A DNA stretch of 64,000 bases from a bacterium (lineage in GTDB: Bacteria > Zixibacteria > MSB-5A5 > CAIYYT01), in assembly GCA_016708315.1 (NCBI GenBank), contig JADJGC010000023.1, positions 124,001 to 188,000 on the forward strand, written 5' to 3'. This document shows positions 25,400 through 33,295 of this stretch, one piece after another. The position numbers and the translations under genes were made by a program. The notes beneath the pieces were generated by a model. That model ran no database searches. It was not told where the DNA came from and worked only from the letters and a program-made list of their open reading frames with translations. Numbering within the stretch: the first letter of the stretch is position 1; the number at the start of each line of letters is the position of its first letter.

Positions 25400-26530
25400 C
25401 TAATCTTCAATCATCTCAACATTGGCGCGCGGAATGACGACCTGCTTGCTTTCGCCATCGAATTCAACTTCGAGAACGCGAGCCATCGATTCGGATTCCA
25501 GCTTCTGCAATGGTGACGGCAGCGCTGTCACTTTGCCCAGCTTGCCGAAATATGGCGAGCGGATGACGCGAATCGGCGAACCAATCTCAAGTCCCTTGCC
25601 TTGAAATCCTTCCACGGCCTTTCCAGTCTTGATATCGTCGGCTATCGGAATGATCACTTCCGGCCGAATTACGCCGGCACGAATCTGAGTAGCTCCGTTG
25701 ATGCAGGCGCGCTTCCCTTCAAGAGACTTCAGTAAATCGAACGTGCGATTCGCCATTTGGATTTCTCCGAATCCCTCAGTGACAACGAGAGTGACACCGA
25801 GGTCCTCCGAACCGGTAATTGCTACGCCGATATCGTACCCGAGGAAGTCGCGCAAGTCGCGATCAGAAAATCCGCCGGCAACAATTCCGCGAGCCCCAAC
25901 CTTGATGGCCTTTTTGACGGCCTCGGCAGTGACAATCGAGCCACCAACGATGATCTTGTCTTTGCATGATTCATTGATCAGATCCTCAGTGAGTTTGGTG
26001 TCGGATTTAGTCACAACCATCTTCAGTTCGCCGTGAGTTTCGCCGCCTATACCAAAAATTCCCTGAACGAACGATCCCCAGCAACGAACAGCGACACCTT
26101 CTTTCGGGAATACTTCGACTACTTCGCCTTCGATATACGCTTTGACTTCGACCGGAATCGGATGTCCACGCAGCAACACCTGACCGGTAACATGCGAAAT
26201 GGTCTCGATTGTGCCTTCGATCTTGGCTTTGGCTTCTGACTTGAACATTCCAAAGAACGACTTATTCAGACCGATCAGTTCTCCGCTCTTTACCGGATCA
26301 CCGACCTTTTTGAGCATGCACTGCGAAATGTCTTCCGGAGGAACGCCAAGTATGTTCGCGACGTTCATAGTTTCGACTGGGCCAGGAAGGTGCGTCCTCG
26401 CGACAACGGTGTCGGGCGTCAGCTTGTCGCCGACCTTGACCGTCACATCGCCTTTCAAAGGCAATATGCGTTTCTTGGTAATCAGTTCTTTTTGCGAGAC
26501 CTTAAGTCCCGGTGTGTAAGTATGTGCCAT
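25400..26530 (-). CDS. Barrel-sandwich/KOW-motif protein paired with MutL
   Basis: A 376-residue protein with no clear named function. The N-terminal part (about 30-150) looks like a barrel-sandwich hybrid (biotinyl/RnfC-like) fold: VKVGDKLTPDTVVA, then KKVGDPVKSGELIG, then GTIETISHVTGQVLLRG. A middle region with IVGGSIVTAEAVKKAIKVGARGIVAGGFSDRDL looks like a small Rossmann-like or regulatory fold. The C terminus carries a KOW-like segment (GSPIRVIRSPYFGKLGKV). The open frame reaches 26833, but the ATG at 26530 (MAHTYTPGLK) is the evident start. It lies 49 bases downstream of mutL, presumably in one operon. Confidence 0.65.
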   Translation of the reverse strand: MAHTYTPGLKVSQKELITKKRILPLKGDVTVKVGDKLTPDTVVARTHLPGPVETMNVANILGVPPEDISQCMLKKVGDPVKSGELIGLNKSFFGMFKSEAKAKIEGTIETISHVTGQVLLRGHPIPVEVKAYIEGEVVEVFPKEGVAVRCWGSFVQGIFGIGGETHGELKMVVTKSDTKLTEDLINESCKDKIIVGGSIVTAEAVKKAIKVGARGIVAGGFSDRDLRDFLGYDIGVAITGSEDLGVTLVVTEGFGEIQMANRTFDLLKSLEGKRACINGATQIRAGVIRPEVIIPIADDIKTGKAVEGFQGKGLEIGSPIRVIRSPYFGKLGKVTALPSPLQKLESESMARVLEVEFDGESKQVVIPRANVEMIED

Positions 26531-26579
26531 AGTTTTCTTACCGCCTCTATAACAAGGCAAGGTCAAGCGACCTTGCGCT

Positions 26580-28433
26580 TTAATTCCTTTGTAAAGCTGC
26601 CTGCGGATAAATGTCCAACACCGCCATCCACTCTCTAAGTTTCTTGACGCGAGTGGCATCATCAGTTGGAACCACAAATGGACGGCCGCGGCCATCGAGG
26701 ATAATTCCAACGACACCACCGGAGACTTCCCTTTCGATCTTCTTTCCGGGTCCATCGCCAAGATCAAGCTTGCCATCCGGTTCGAGCACTGCTTTGGCTT
26801 TGAGCGGCAGATTCGTCCTGGTGTCAAAACCAAGCGGGAATGCCTTCATTTCGCCGAACATTAACTTGCCTTCTTCTTTGCGACCATCCGGGAAGGTGAA
26901 CGAGTATTTCATCATTTCCTTGCCTTCTTTGGACTCGCCCGATGGAGCGATACAAGAGCCAAGGTGAATGAGACAATCCTTGTTGAACACTTCCGTGGCT
27001 GCTTGCGGATGAACAGTAGAGAGCACACCCAACTGCGGCATCATGAAAATCGAGTCGACCGATAGGCGGGTAATGCCTTCGGGCAGGAATGCGTCGATCA
27101 TCATCAGCGCTGACTGTTGGCGACGCGGTGCGTGCGAAAGAACACCGCCGGATCCGATCAGCATGTTTAAGGTCATCATGTTTACCAGCGTCTGTCCGGA
27201 ACCCTTCTGTTCGAAAGCGTCTGCGATTGTACGCTGCTGTTGAACGCCCTTCAATACTGTCGCGAAGTTCTTGTGTTGAATGAAGGCAAGACGCAATGCC
27301 TCTTTGGCAATGGCCTGCTCGAATACCAACTCTTCGATTGACTGCGGAATGGTAGTTGGCCGGATCATCTTATTCTTGACGCGGTTGCGCAAATCGCGCT
27401 CGTCCATGTGGAACGGCACCCAGCGCATGACATTTTCGAGACCGGCTTCTGCAAATACATTCGACACCGAGTAGCTCATACCCAGGTTAGCCGATACGGT
27501 ACGGTTGAAGACGCCTTGGAAAACGGAAAAAACGTCGGTCGTCGCACCGCCGATATCAACACCAACGACTTCAATATTCTCAATCTCAGAAATCGTCTTG
27601 ATAATCAATCCAACCGCGCCCGGGGTGGGCATGATTGGAGCATCAGTCATATCCATCAGCTTTTTATAACCGGGAGCCTGCGCCATAACGTGTTCAAGGA
27701 ACAAGTCATGAATTGCTTCGCGCGCAGGAAGCAGATTCTCTCTTTCGAGAACCGGTCTAAGATTGTCAACAATCTTGAGGTCAACTTTCTTGCCCAACGT
27801 CTCGTTGACCGCACCGGCTGCATCTTTGTTGCCGGCGTAGATTACGGGAAGCTGATAGCTTGAACCAAGTCTTGGCCGTGGGTCAGCGGCACCGATCAAT
27901 TCCGCGATTTCGACGACGTGTGTTGTTGTTCCGCCGTCGATTCCGCCGGAAAGCAGAATCATGTCGGGGCGCAAGTGGCGAATTCGCTCAATCTGTTGAT
28001 ATGGCTGACGTTTGTCATTTGAAGCAATCACGTCCATCACAATAGCACCGGCACCGAGTGCCGCGCGTTCTGCCGATTCTGCCGTCATCGAACGAACAAC
28101 ACCGGCAACCATCATTTGCAAGCCGCCGCCTGCTGACGATGTAGAGATGTAAATATCTGTGCCGACCTTTTCACCATTCTTGGTGCGGGGGCGCATGATG
28201 TTTCCCTTGTCGTCCAACAGTTTACGTCCGGAGAGTTCTTCCACTTCCTGGACAGCGTTGAGCACACCCATCGTTACATCTTCAAAAGGAGCTTCCACCG
28301 TTGTTGGCGCCTCACCACGCACCATCAGACGATATTGACCGTCGTTTTTTTCGATCAAGATTGCCTTTGTGGTGGTTGATCCGCAGTCGGTTGCCAGAAT
28401 GATTTCTATGTCTTCAGGCTTCTGATTGTTCAT
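26580..28433 (-). CDS. Glutamate mutase MutL/GlmL-like ASKHA protein
   Basis: A 617-residue protein of the MutL/GlmL family, chaperone-like ATPases known from glutamate mutase and other B12-dependent aminomutase loci, where they repair or assemble the mutase. It has ASKHA-fold nucleotide-binding segments near the N terminus (LATDCGSTTTKAILI, like phosphate 1) and a later VVGVDIGGATTDVFSVF segment. Also visible are LLSGGIDGGTTTHVVEIAELIG and GSGGVLSHAPR. The true start is ATG 28433 (MNNQKPEDIE), behind AGAGGA; the open frame reaches 28472. No mutase subunit or B12 gene is nearby. Confidence 0.8.
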   Translation of the reverse strand: MNNQKPEDIEIILATDCGSTTTKAILIEKNDGQYRLMVRGEAPTTVEAPFEDVTMGVLNAVQEVEELSGRKLLDDKGNIMRPRTKNGEKVGTDIYISTSSAGGGLQMMVAGVVRSMTAESAERAALGAGAIVMDVIASNDKRQPYQQIERIRHLRPDMILLSGGIDGGTTTHVVEIAELIGAADPRPRLGSSYQLPVIYAGNKDAAGAVNETLGKKVDLKIVDNLRPVLERENLLPAREAIHDLFLEHVMAQAPGYKKLMDMTDAPIMPTPGAVGLIIKTISEIENIEVVGVDIGGATTDVFSVFQGVFNRTVSANLGMSYSVSNVFAEAGLENVMRWVPFHMDERDLRNRVKNKMIRPTTIPQSIEELVFEQAIAKEALRLAFIQHKNFATVLKGVQQQRTIADAFEQKGSGQTLVNMMTLNMLIGSGGVLSHAPRRQQSALMMIDAFLPEGITRLSVDSIFMMPQLGVLSTVHPQAATEVFNKDCLIHLGSCIAPSGESKEGKEMMKYSFTFPDGRKEEGKLMFGEMKAFPLGFDTRTNLPLKAKAVLEPDGKLDLGDGPGKKIEREVSGGVVGIILDGRGRPFVVPTDDATRVKKLREWMAVLDIYPQAALQRN

Positions 28434-28837
28434 GAAGGTATATCCTCTAAGATTCCCAGACAAATTTCCCAATCATACACGCCGGCGCAACCCGGCTTCT
28501 AGAGAATTTCAAGTATAACATTCCCCTTGTTCGATGTCAATGTTATCCTCTCCTGTCAGCGAGGGCGTGTTTTGTGGAAAATGTGCCCGTTTTTTGAGTG
28601 ACTTGAAGTCTACCCTGAATTCTCTCTCTTCAAACTCTATCTTTACAGTGGAACATTCAATTTCGTCGCAACTGAGGTCATTCAAGACTAGATGAACTGA
28701 CATTCTGAGTTTACTAAGTTAACGGTCCAACTTTGAATTTGATTTCGCATCTGGAAGAGAGGACTCAATTGGTGCCGTATTGTAGATTTTGGAGTCAAAA
28801 ATCAGCAAAAATATTAACCGTTTTATCCTTGTTTAGC
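28434..28837. other. Intergenic region: no convincing gene
   Basis: The upper part of a 755-base gap between mutL (minus) and the first large secreted-protein gene (plus). I see no supported gene. A 64-codon minus-strand frame (28509-28703) is not credible because it lacks a start signal and has skewed composition. The gap should contain the mutL promoter and is AT-rich near 28790-28865, leading into the promoter-like signal at 28838. Confidence 0.6.
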
Positions 28838-28865
28838 TTGCCAAAACGAATTTTCGGACTATATT
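28838..28865 (+). promoter_or_regulatory. Promoter-like signal TTGCCA-N16-TATATT
   Basis: TTGCCA (28838-28843) and TATATT (28860-28865) are 16 bases apart, with GC before the first box (AGCTTGCCAA) and AA after the second. The same arrangement occurs before the next two secreted-protein genes. A transcript from here would carry a leader of about 315 nt. A small hairpin, CATCGT-TTGAG-ACGATG, lies directly after the -10. Confidence 0.5.
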
Positions 28866-29096
28866 AAAAGCGCATCGTTTGAGACGATGAAATACTCCAT
28901 TTTTCTGCCGTAGGGAAGACATCATGCGAATCGTTCTCGGCATGTCAACGGTACACGGTCTGCGACATGCGCATACTGCATCACGAATTTCATCAACACA
29001 CAGAATTGGCTTTGTGTGCTCCCGCACGTATTCGAATTCCTTCTACAGTAGAATTAAGAAATATTCACCACTAACGCACAATCGACGGAGGGCCGA

Positions 29097-29171
29097 CCTA
29101 TGAACTTATCCGTCTGAAGTCCTCTCGGGCGGATCACTGTTGGATTAATTCAGAAGTTCTTTAACTTTTTT
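29097..29171 (+). promoter_or_regulatory. Conserved 75-nt leader element, copy 1
   Basis: This block is 74/75 identical to 33203-33277, while sequence upstream and directly downstream has diverged. It holds a 5-codon ORF, a 10-bp hairpin made of ATCCGTCTGA (29108-29117) and TCGGGCGGAT (29125-29134) with two G-U pairs and a 7-nt loop, and an AU-rich hairpin AGAAGTT/AACTTTT (29152-29158 and 29163-29169) running into TTT. The single difference between copies is in the loop of that second hairpin. I do not recognise it as a named riboswitch. Confidence 0.6.
29100..29117 (+). CDS. Candidate 5-codon leader ORF (MNLSV), copy 1
   Basis: ATGAACTTATCCGTCTGA encodes Met-Asn-Leu-Ser-Val. GGAGGG lies seven bases before the ATG. 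The second copy has the same GGAGGG at the same distance even though the surrounding bases differ. The last three codons form the 5' arm of the 10-bp hairpin, so a translating ribosome would open it. Evidence is from sequence only, and translation is not shown. Confidence 0.4.
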   Translation: MNLSV

Positions 29172-29188
29172 GGAAGAAAGGTTACTCC

Positions 29189-32100
29189 ATGAATCGATGT
29201 AGATTGACTTTCCGGATTCTCGTCACACTATTCGCGGTCGTTGCGTTAATTTCGACTACCGTGGAAGCGAAACAAGCATCCGTAAACGCTACCAAGACCC
29301 TTAGCGGTAACACCCCCGGCCAGCCAAACCTCGTGTTGAAGCAAGCCGAAAACGGTGGACCGGTTATCCAAATTGGCGATGAAGAAGTTGTCGTCAGATA
29401 TCAAGACGAATCTGCCAAAACAGCTCCGGCACGTATTGGCGCTCAGCCGCTGAGAAACGCTCCGGCCACTTCATTCTTAGCCGAAGATTTCGAAACTGCT
29501 GTTCCGCCGGCTGGTTGGTCAGAGACCATCAGCAATGCTTCCTTCAATTGGAAACAGCAGACTGTTTCATTTTTCTCCGGCGCTGCCTCTGCTGACGTCG
29601 AATACGACCCGGCTCTGGTTCCGCAGGACGAATGGCTTGTCTCTTCCGCTATGAACTTCACCGGCGCTACCGCCGACCTCAAGGTCGAGTTCTATTGGAT
29701 GATGAGCTACTACTGGGGCGTCAGCCCGTTTGATAACTATGACCTTGGTCTTTATATCTCGACGGACGGCGGAGCTACTTTCCCGACCCTTCTTTGGGAT
29801 GAATCCGGTGAAGCCGTGTTCACGAACTTCGCATGGAACAAGAAGACCGTCGATCTTAGCGGTTATGTCGGCCAGACTAACGTCAAGCTTGCTTGGCGCT
29901 ACACTGGTGTCGACGGCGCGCAAGGCGGTATCGATCTCGTGTCAGTCAATGACAACGCTGCCCCAGTCGGCCGTTGCTGCTATAGCGGCACCTGCGCCGA
30001 TGTCACCGAAGCCGCTTGCGGTACTCTTGGTGGCGATTGGGATGGCGGTCTCGATTGTACGACTCCGTGTCCGGTTGCAACCCCGGGTGACAATTGCAGC
30101 GATCCGTATGTAGTCAATCTCCCGGCCGACATGCCGTATACCGATGCCAATCAGTATACTTGCGGCCGTGTCAACGACTACAGCGCAACCTGCCTCGATT
30201 TCTATGATGGTGGAGAAGACATGGTCTACTTCATCAAGGTAACCGCAGCGGTCACCGTTGATATCGAATTGAATCCTAAGGGCACGACCTACACTGGTTT
30301 TGCCATCGATCTTCCGTCAGCCTGCCCGCTTGATGCCGGCGTGTCTGATTGCATTGCCAAGTCGACCAACTCTGGAAGCACCGCGCACAAGATCCTTGGT
30401 TTGGCTCTTGCTCCCGGCGACTACTACCTGATGGTTGACACTTGGCCGGCTCCGGATTGCATCCCAGATTTCGATCTGAAGATCACCGAAGCCGCTCCGA
30501 CACCGGTCGGCGCCAACTGCGCTGACCCGTTTGTGGTTACCATCGGTGCCGGTAGCCTTCCATACACCGCATCCGGCTTGACCAACTGCGGCCTGATCAA
30601 CGACTACAGCAATACTTGTATGGGCAGCTATGATGGTGGCGAAGACCACATCACCAAGCTCGTCCTTACCGAGCCGCTTGTCCTTGACATTACCCTGAAT
30701 CCGAACGGCACCACCTATAGCGCCATGGCAATCGACAACGTTTGCCCGCTTGATGTCGCTACCGGATCGTGCATTGGATACATTGGTACGTCATCAGGAG
30801 CTGCCAAGTCCCTCCTTGGACTAAACCTTGCAGCTGGTACCTATTACATCATGGTCGATACCTGGCCGACCCCGAACTGCATCCCGAACTTTAGCCTGAC
30901 CTTCGCCGGCGCGGCTCCGCCTCCGCCGAACGACAATTGCGCCAGCGCTATTCCGGTTGGTGACGTTCTGAATCTGCCGTTTAACAACCAGGCGGCTACG
31001 CACGACGGAACGGGCACCTGCTCGACCGCCGGCAAGAACCTCTGGTATTGCTTCACGGCTCCTCTCACTGGTAATGCTCGCGTGAGCCTCTGCGGTTCCA
31101 GCTTCGACACCAAGCTTGCCGTCTATGACGGTTGCGCTTGTGGACCGGTTGGCGCTCAGCTTGCTTGTGCGGATGACGAATGCAGCCTTCAGTCTGAAGC
31201 TGTCGTATCTGTCGTTGCCGGCAACCAGTACCTGGTCGAAGTGACCGGTTACAGTGCCACGAGCTACGGTCCCGGATTCCTGACTATCGAAACTACTGTT
31301 GCACCGATTAATGATGACTGCGAAGATGTAACTCCAGTCGTTCTGACTGAAGGAACTCCAGTCACCCTTACCGGCGACAACACCGGTGCATCTCCAGATT
31401 GCGAATCATTCCCGGGCAACAATGCATGGGAAGCCTTCACGATCACCGAGTGTTCCGACGTTACCCTTGACTATTGCGGCACCAGCCCGGCGTTTGGTAA
31501 TGCCTGGTTGAACCTTGCCATCGGTTGCCCGTGCGCCGATTTCACCACCGGTGCGGCATTTGATGTCACCACTTGCGGTGATGGAAACGTATCGATGACC
31601 TGGGCGGCTCTTCCGGCCGGAACCTACTACTACCCGATCCTCACGGAAACAGGTGCAGTAGGTCCGTACACAATTCATCTGTCTTGTGTCAGTGTTACCG
31701 ATTATTGTGCTGCTGACGGTTTCTGCGATGAGTACATCAGCAGAGTTCAGTTGAGCACAATTGACAACGCTACCTCTTGCGGCGCCAGCTACGAGGACTA
31801 CACCTCGATTTCTGCCGGTCTCGTTCAGACGGTTCCGTATACGATCACGATCACCAATGGCTCCGCGTACACTGGCGACCAGTGCGGCGTTTGGGTTGAC
31901 TGGGATGGTGACTTCTGCTTCTCGCCGTCAGAACAAGTTACGTTGACCGGTGGCCCGGCCTCCTTCACCGGAACAGTCATTGCTCCGTTGACAGCTGCCG
32001 TTGGTCCGACTCGCATGAGAGTCAGAATCGCCTACACTGGCGCTCTTCCGGCTTGCGGCACAGCTGAATATGGTGAAGTCGAAGACTACACGATCAATGT

Positions 32101-32716
32101 GATCGAGTATGCTCCGGCGGCTACCATTGCTCCGAATCCGCAGTATCTCTATTACAAGTTCGCGATTACGCCGATCACCAACCAGTTCCACTTTGGAATG
32201 TTTGATGGTGGTTATACCGCTGCTGACGTTAACCTTTCAACGGTTACTATCAACGGTATCCCGGCGGCCAGCGCTGTCGTCGTTCCCAGCTATCCTGGTT
32301 TCGGCGGCGCCGTTGTTGAAGCAACGCTTCCGTTGATCACCTTCCTCAACCCGTACGGCTTGCTGTTCGATGTGAACAACTTGACCTTCACGGTTGCCTG
32401 GGATTACAACGATGCGACCTCCGAGTCGATTACTGATGATGTCGTCATCATTGGTAAGAGCTCGCCGGTTCCGTCCACGTTCATCATTCCGGAAGGCGGC
32501 GAAGTCGTTTATCCGGGTGACTTCAACGTTGACGGTGCTTTGAGCATCTCCGACGCGGTCAGCTTGATCAGCTACATCTTTGGCGGCGGCTCAGGCCCGG
32601 CCAACGTGTTGATTGGTGATGCCGACTGTACCGGCGCGATCTCGATCTCTGACGCAGTCCATATGATTCGCTACATCTTTGGTGGCGGACCCGCTCCATG
32701 CGCGGTCGGCAACTAA
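29189..32716 (+). CDS. Large secreted multidomain protein with dockerin-like tail, copy 1
   Basis: A 1,175-residue exported protein. After the signal peptide (MNRCRLTFRILVTLFAVVAL, then ISTTVEA) comes a choice-of-anchor-J/adhesin-like domain (about 95-250; FLAEDFETAVPPAGWSE). A Cys-rich link (GRCCYSGTCADV) follows, then three or four PPC-like beta domains, two of them close repeats (YDGGEDMVYFIK and YDGGEDHITKLV). A GEVED-type domain (DGDFCFSPSEQV, then YGEVEDYTINV) comes next, then a 100-residue beta region. The tail is a pair of dockerin-like repeats (GDFNVDGALSISDAV, then GDADCTGAISISDAV) ending GGGPAPCAVGN. A likely cell-surface or secreted adhesin or scaffold; substrate unknown. Confidence 0.85.
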   Translation: MNRCRLTFRILVTLFAVVALISTTVEAKQASVNATKTLSGNTPGQPNLVLKQAENGGPVIQIGDEEVVVRYQDESAKTAPARIGAQPLRNAPATSFLAEDFETAVPPAGWSETISNASFNWKQQTVSFFSGAASADVEYDPALVPQDEWLVSSAMNFTGATADLKVEFYWMMSYYWGVSPFDNYDLGLYISTDGGATFPTLLWDESGEAVFTNFAWNKKTVDLSGYVGQTNVKLAWRYTGVDGAQGGIDLVSVNDNAAPVGRCCYSGTCADVTEAACGTLGGDWDGGLDCTTPCPVATPGDNCSDPYVVNLPADMPYTDANQYTCGRVNDYSATCLDFYDGGEDMVYFIKVTAAVTVDIELNPKGTTYTGFAIDLPSACPLDAGVSDCIAKSTNSGSTAHKILGLALAPGDYYLMVDTWPAPDCIPDFDLKITEAAPTPVGANCADPFVVTIGAGSLPYTASGLTNCGLINDYSNTCMGSYDGGEDHITKLVLTEPLVLDITLNPNGTTYSAMAIDNVCPLDVATGSCIGYIGTSSGAAKSLLGLNLAAGTYYIMVDTWPTPNCIPNFSLTFAGAAPPPPNDNCASAIPVGDVLNLPFNNQAATHDGTGTCSTAGKNLWYCFTAPLTGNARVSLCGSSFDTKLAVYDGCACGPVGAQLACADDECSLQSEAVVSVVAGNQYLVEVTGYSATSYGPGFLTIETTVAPINDDCEDVTPVVLTEGTPVTLTGDNTGASPDCESFPGNNAWEAFTITECSDVTLDYCGTSPAFGNAWLNLAIGCPCADFTTGAAFDVTTCGDGNVSMTWAALPAGTYYYPILTETGAVGPYTIHLSCVSVTDYCAADGFCDEYISRVQLSTIDNATSCGASYEDYTSISAGLVQTVPYTITITNGSAYTGDQCGVWVDWDGDFCFSPSEQVTLTGGPASFTGTVIAPLTAAVGPTRMRVRIAYTGALPACGTAEYGEVEDYTINVIEYAPAATIAPNPQYLYYKFAITPITNQFHFGMFDGGYTAADVNLSTVTINGIPAASAVVVPSYPGFGGAVVEATLPLITFLNPYGLLFDVNNLTFTVAWDYNDATSESITDDVVIIGKSSPVPSTFIIPEGGEVVYPGDFNVDGALSISDAVSLISYIFGGGSGPANVLIGDADCTGAISISDAVHMIRYIFGGGPAPCAVGN

Positions 32717-32766
32717 GGGCTGAATCAGGTAAATCCTAAAGAGGTCTGAAAGAGACCTTTCCTGAA

Positions 32767-32803
32767 ACGGCGGGAGTTTGGAGTCAAGTCCAACTCCCGC
32801 CGT
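32767..32803 (+). terminator. Terminator after secreted-protein gene copy 1
   Basis: ACGGCGGGAGTT (32767-32778) pairs with AACTCCCGCCGT (32792-32803), extended inside by TGGA/TCCA. It is followed by CGTTTGTG, a weak U-tract, but the stem is very stable. A smaller hairpin AGGTCT-GAAAG-AGACCT lies just before it. The rest of the 32717-33295 gap holds a promoter-like signal and the second leader element; no gene is seen in it. Confidence 0.7.
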
Positions 32804-32933
32804 CGTTTGTGAGAATAAGAGAAGTAACTTAACGTCATCAAAGACGTACAAAACGGGGTCAACAGGCAAAATCGGCAACAGCCCGATAGCTTGCCAATTT
32901 GAAAAAAATTCCGCAAAATCGCTTAGTTAAGCT

Positions 32934-32961
32934 TGCGCAATTCAAAATGGGGAATATATTT
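32934..32961 (+). promoter_or_regulatory. Promoter-like signal TTGCGC-N16-TATATT
   Basis: TTGCGC (32934-32939) and TATATT (32956-32961), 16 bases apart, are preceded by AGC and followed by TAG. This matches the spacing and the AGCTTGC context before copy 1. A transcript would have a leader of about 330 nt. A second possible promoter lies nearer (TTGACA at 33149) with a poor -10. An inverted repeat TGACAA-TTT-TTGTCA is at 33108-33122. Confidence 0.45.
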
Positions 32962-33202
32962 AGAACAGGTACAGGAGCGGATGAAATGATCATCCCGTTC
33001 CCGACGTAAAGAGCAACTAATAGTTACGACAGCGTGTCCGAGTTAGACACTCGAACTAAATAAATTCGATAGATAACGTCGAGTCGATTCCGATCCGTCA
33101 AAGGCATTGACAATTTTTGTCAGATGCTCAAGTTACTTCTTGATTTCTTTGACAGACAGAATGAGACCATAAATTTAAACCTACTATCTGTTGGAGGGTG
33201 TG

Positions 33203-33277
33203 CCTATGAACTTATCCGTCTGAAGTCCTCTCGGGCGGATCACTGTTGGATTAATTCAGAAGTTCTTCAACTTTTTT
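33203..33277 (+). promoter_or_regulatory. Conserved 75-nt leader element, copy 2
   Basis: Matches 29097-29171 at 74 of 75 positions: the same GGAGGG spacing, the same 5-codon ORF (33206-33223), the same 10-bp hairpin and the same AU-rich second hairpin, with CTTC instead of CTTT in its loop. The main start codon is 90 bases from the small ATG (89 in copy 1). Confidence 0.6.
33206..33223 (+). CDS. Candidate 5-codon leader ORF (MNLSV), copy 2
   Basis: Identical in sequence to the small ORF at 29100 and preceded by GGAGGG seven bases upstream. Preservation of ribosome-binding site, start, codons and stop while the upstream leader differs suggests that translation matters, but no experiment can be cited. 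Confidence 0.4.
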   Translation: MNLSV

Positions 33278-33295
33278 ATCAGGAAAGGTGAATCC

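Larger units (their letters stand above)
29097..32716 (+). repeat. Tandem duplication, copy 1 (leader plus gene)
   Basis: Copy 1 of a unit repeated at 33203-36829. Similarity starts sharply at CCT before a 5-codon ORF and stops exactly at the stop codon. Identity is uneven: the 75-nt leader is 74/75 identical, the signal-peptide region is clearly diverged, the first third of the gene is close, the middle has many synonymous and some replacement changes, and the last ~650 bases differ at only about three positions. Confidence 0.9.

Noticed and set aside
28509..28703. 64-codon minus-strand frame in the mutL upstream gap
   Set aside because: No SD and no family resemblance; the gap is better explained by promoters.
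29128..29141. GGCGGATCACTG resembles the 3' end of 16S rRNA (GGATCACCTCC)
   Set aside because: Only a short chance match and the rest of the anti-SD is absent; it is part of a hairpin.
33107..33122. TTGACAATTTTTGTCA inverted repeat as an operator
   Set aside because: Found only in copy 2, not in copy 1; no matching regulator visible, so reported only as context.
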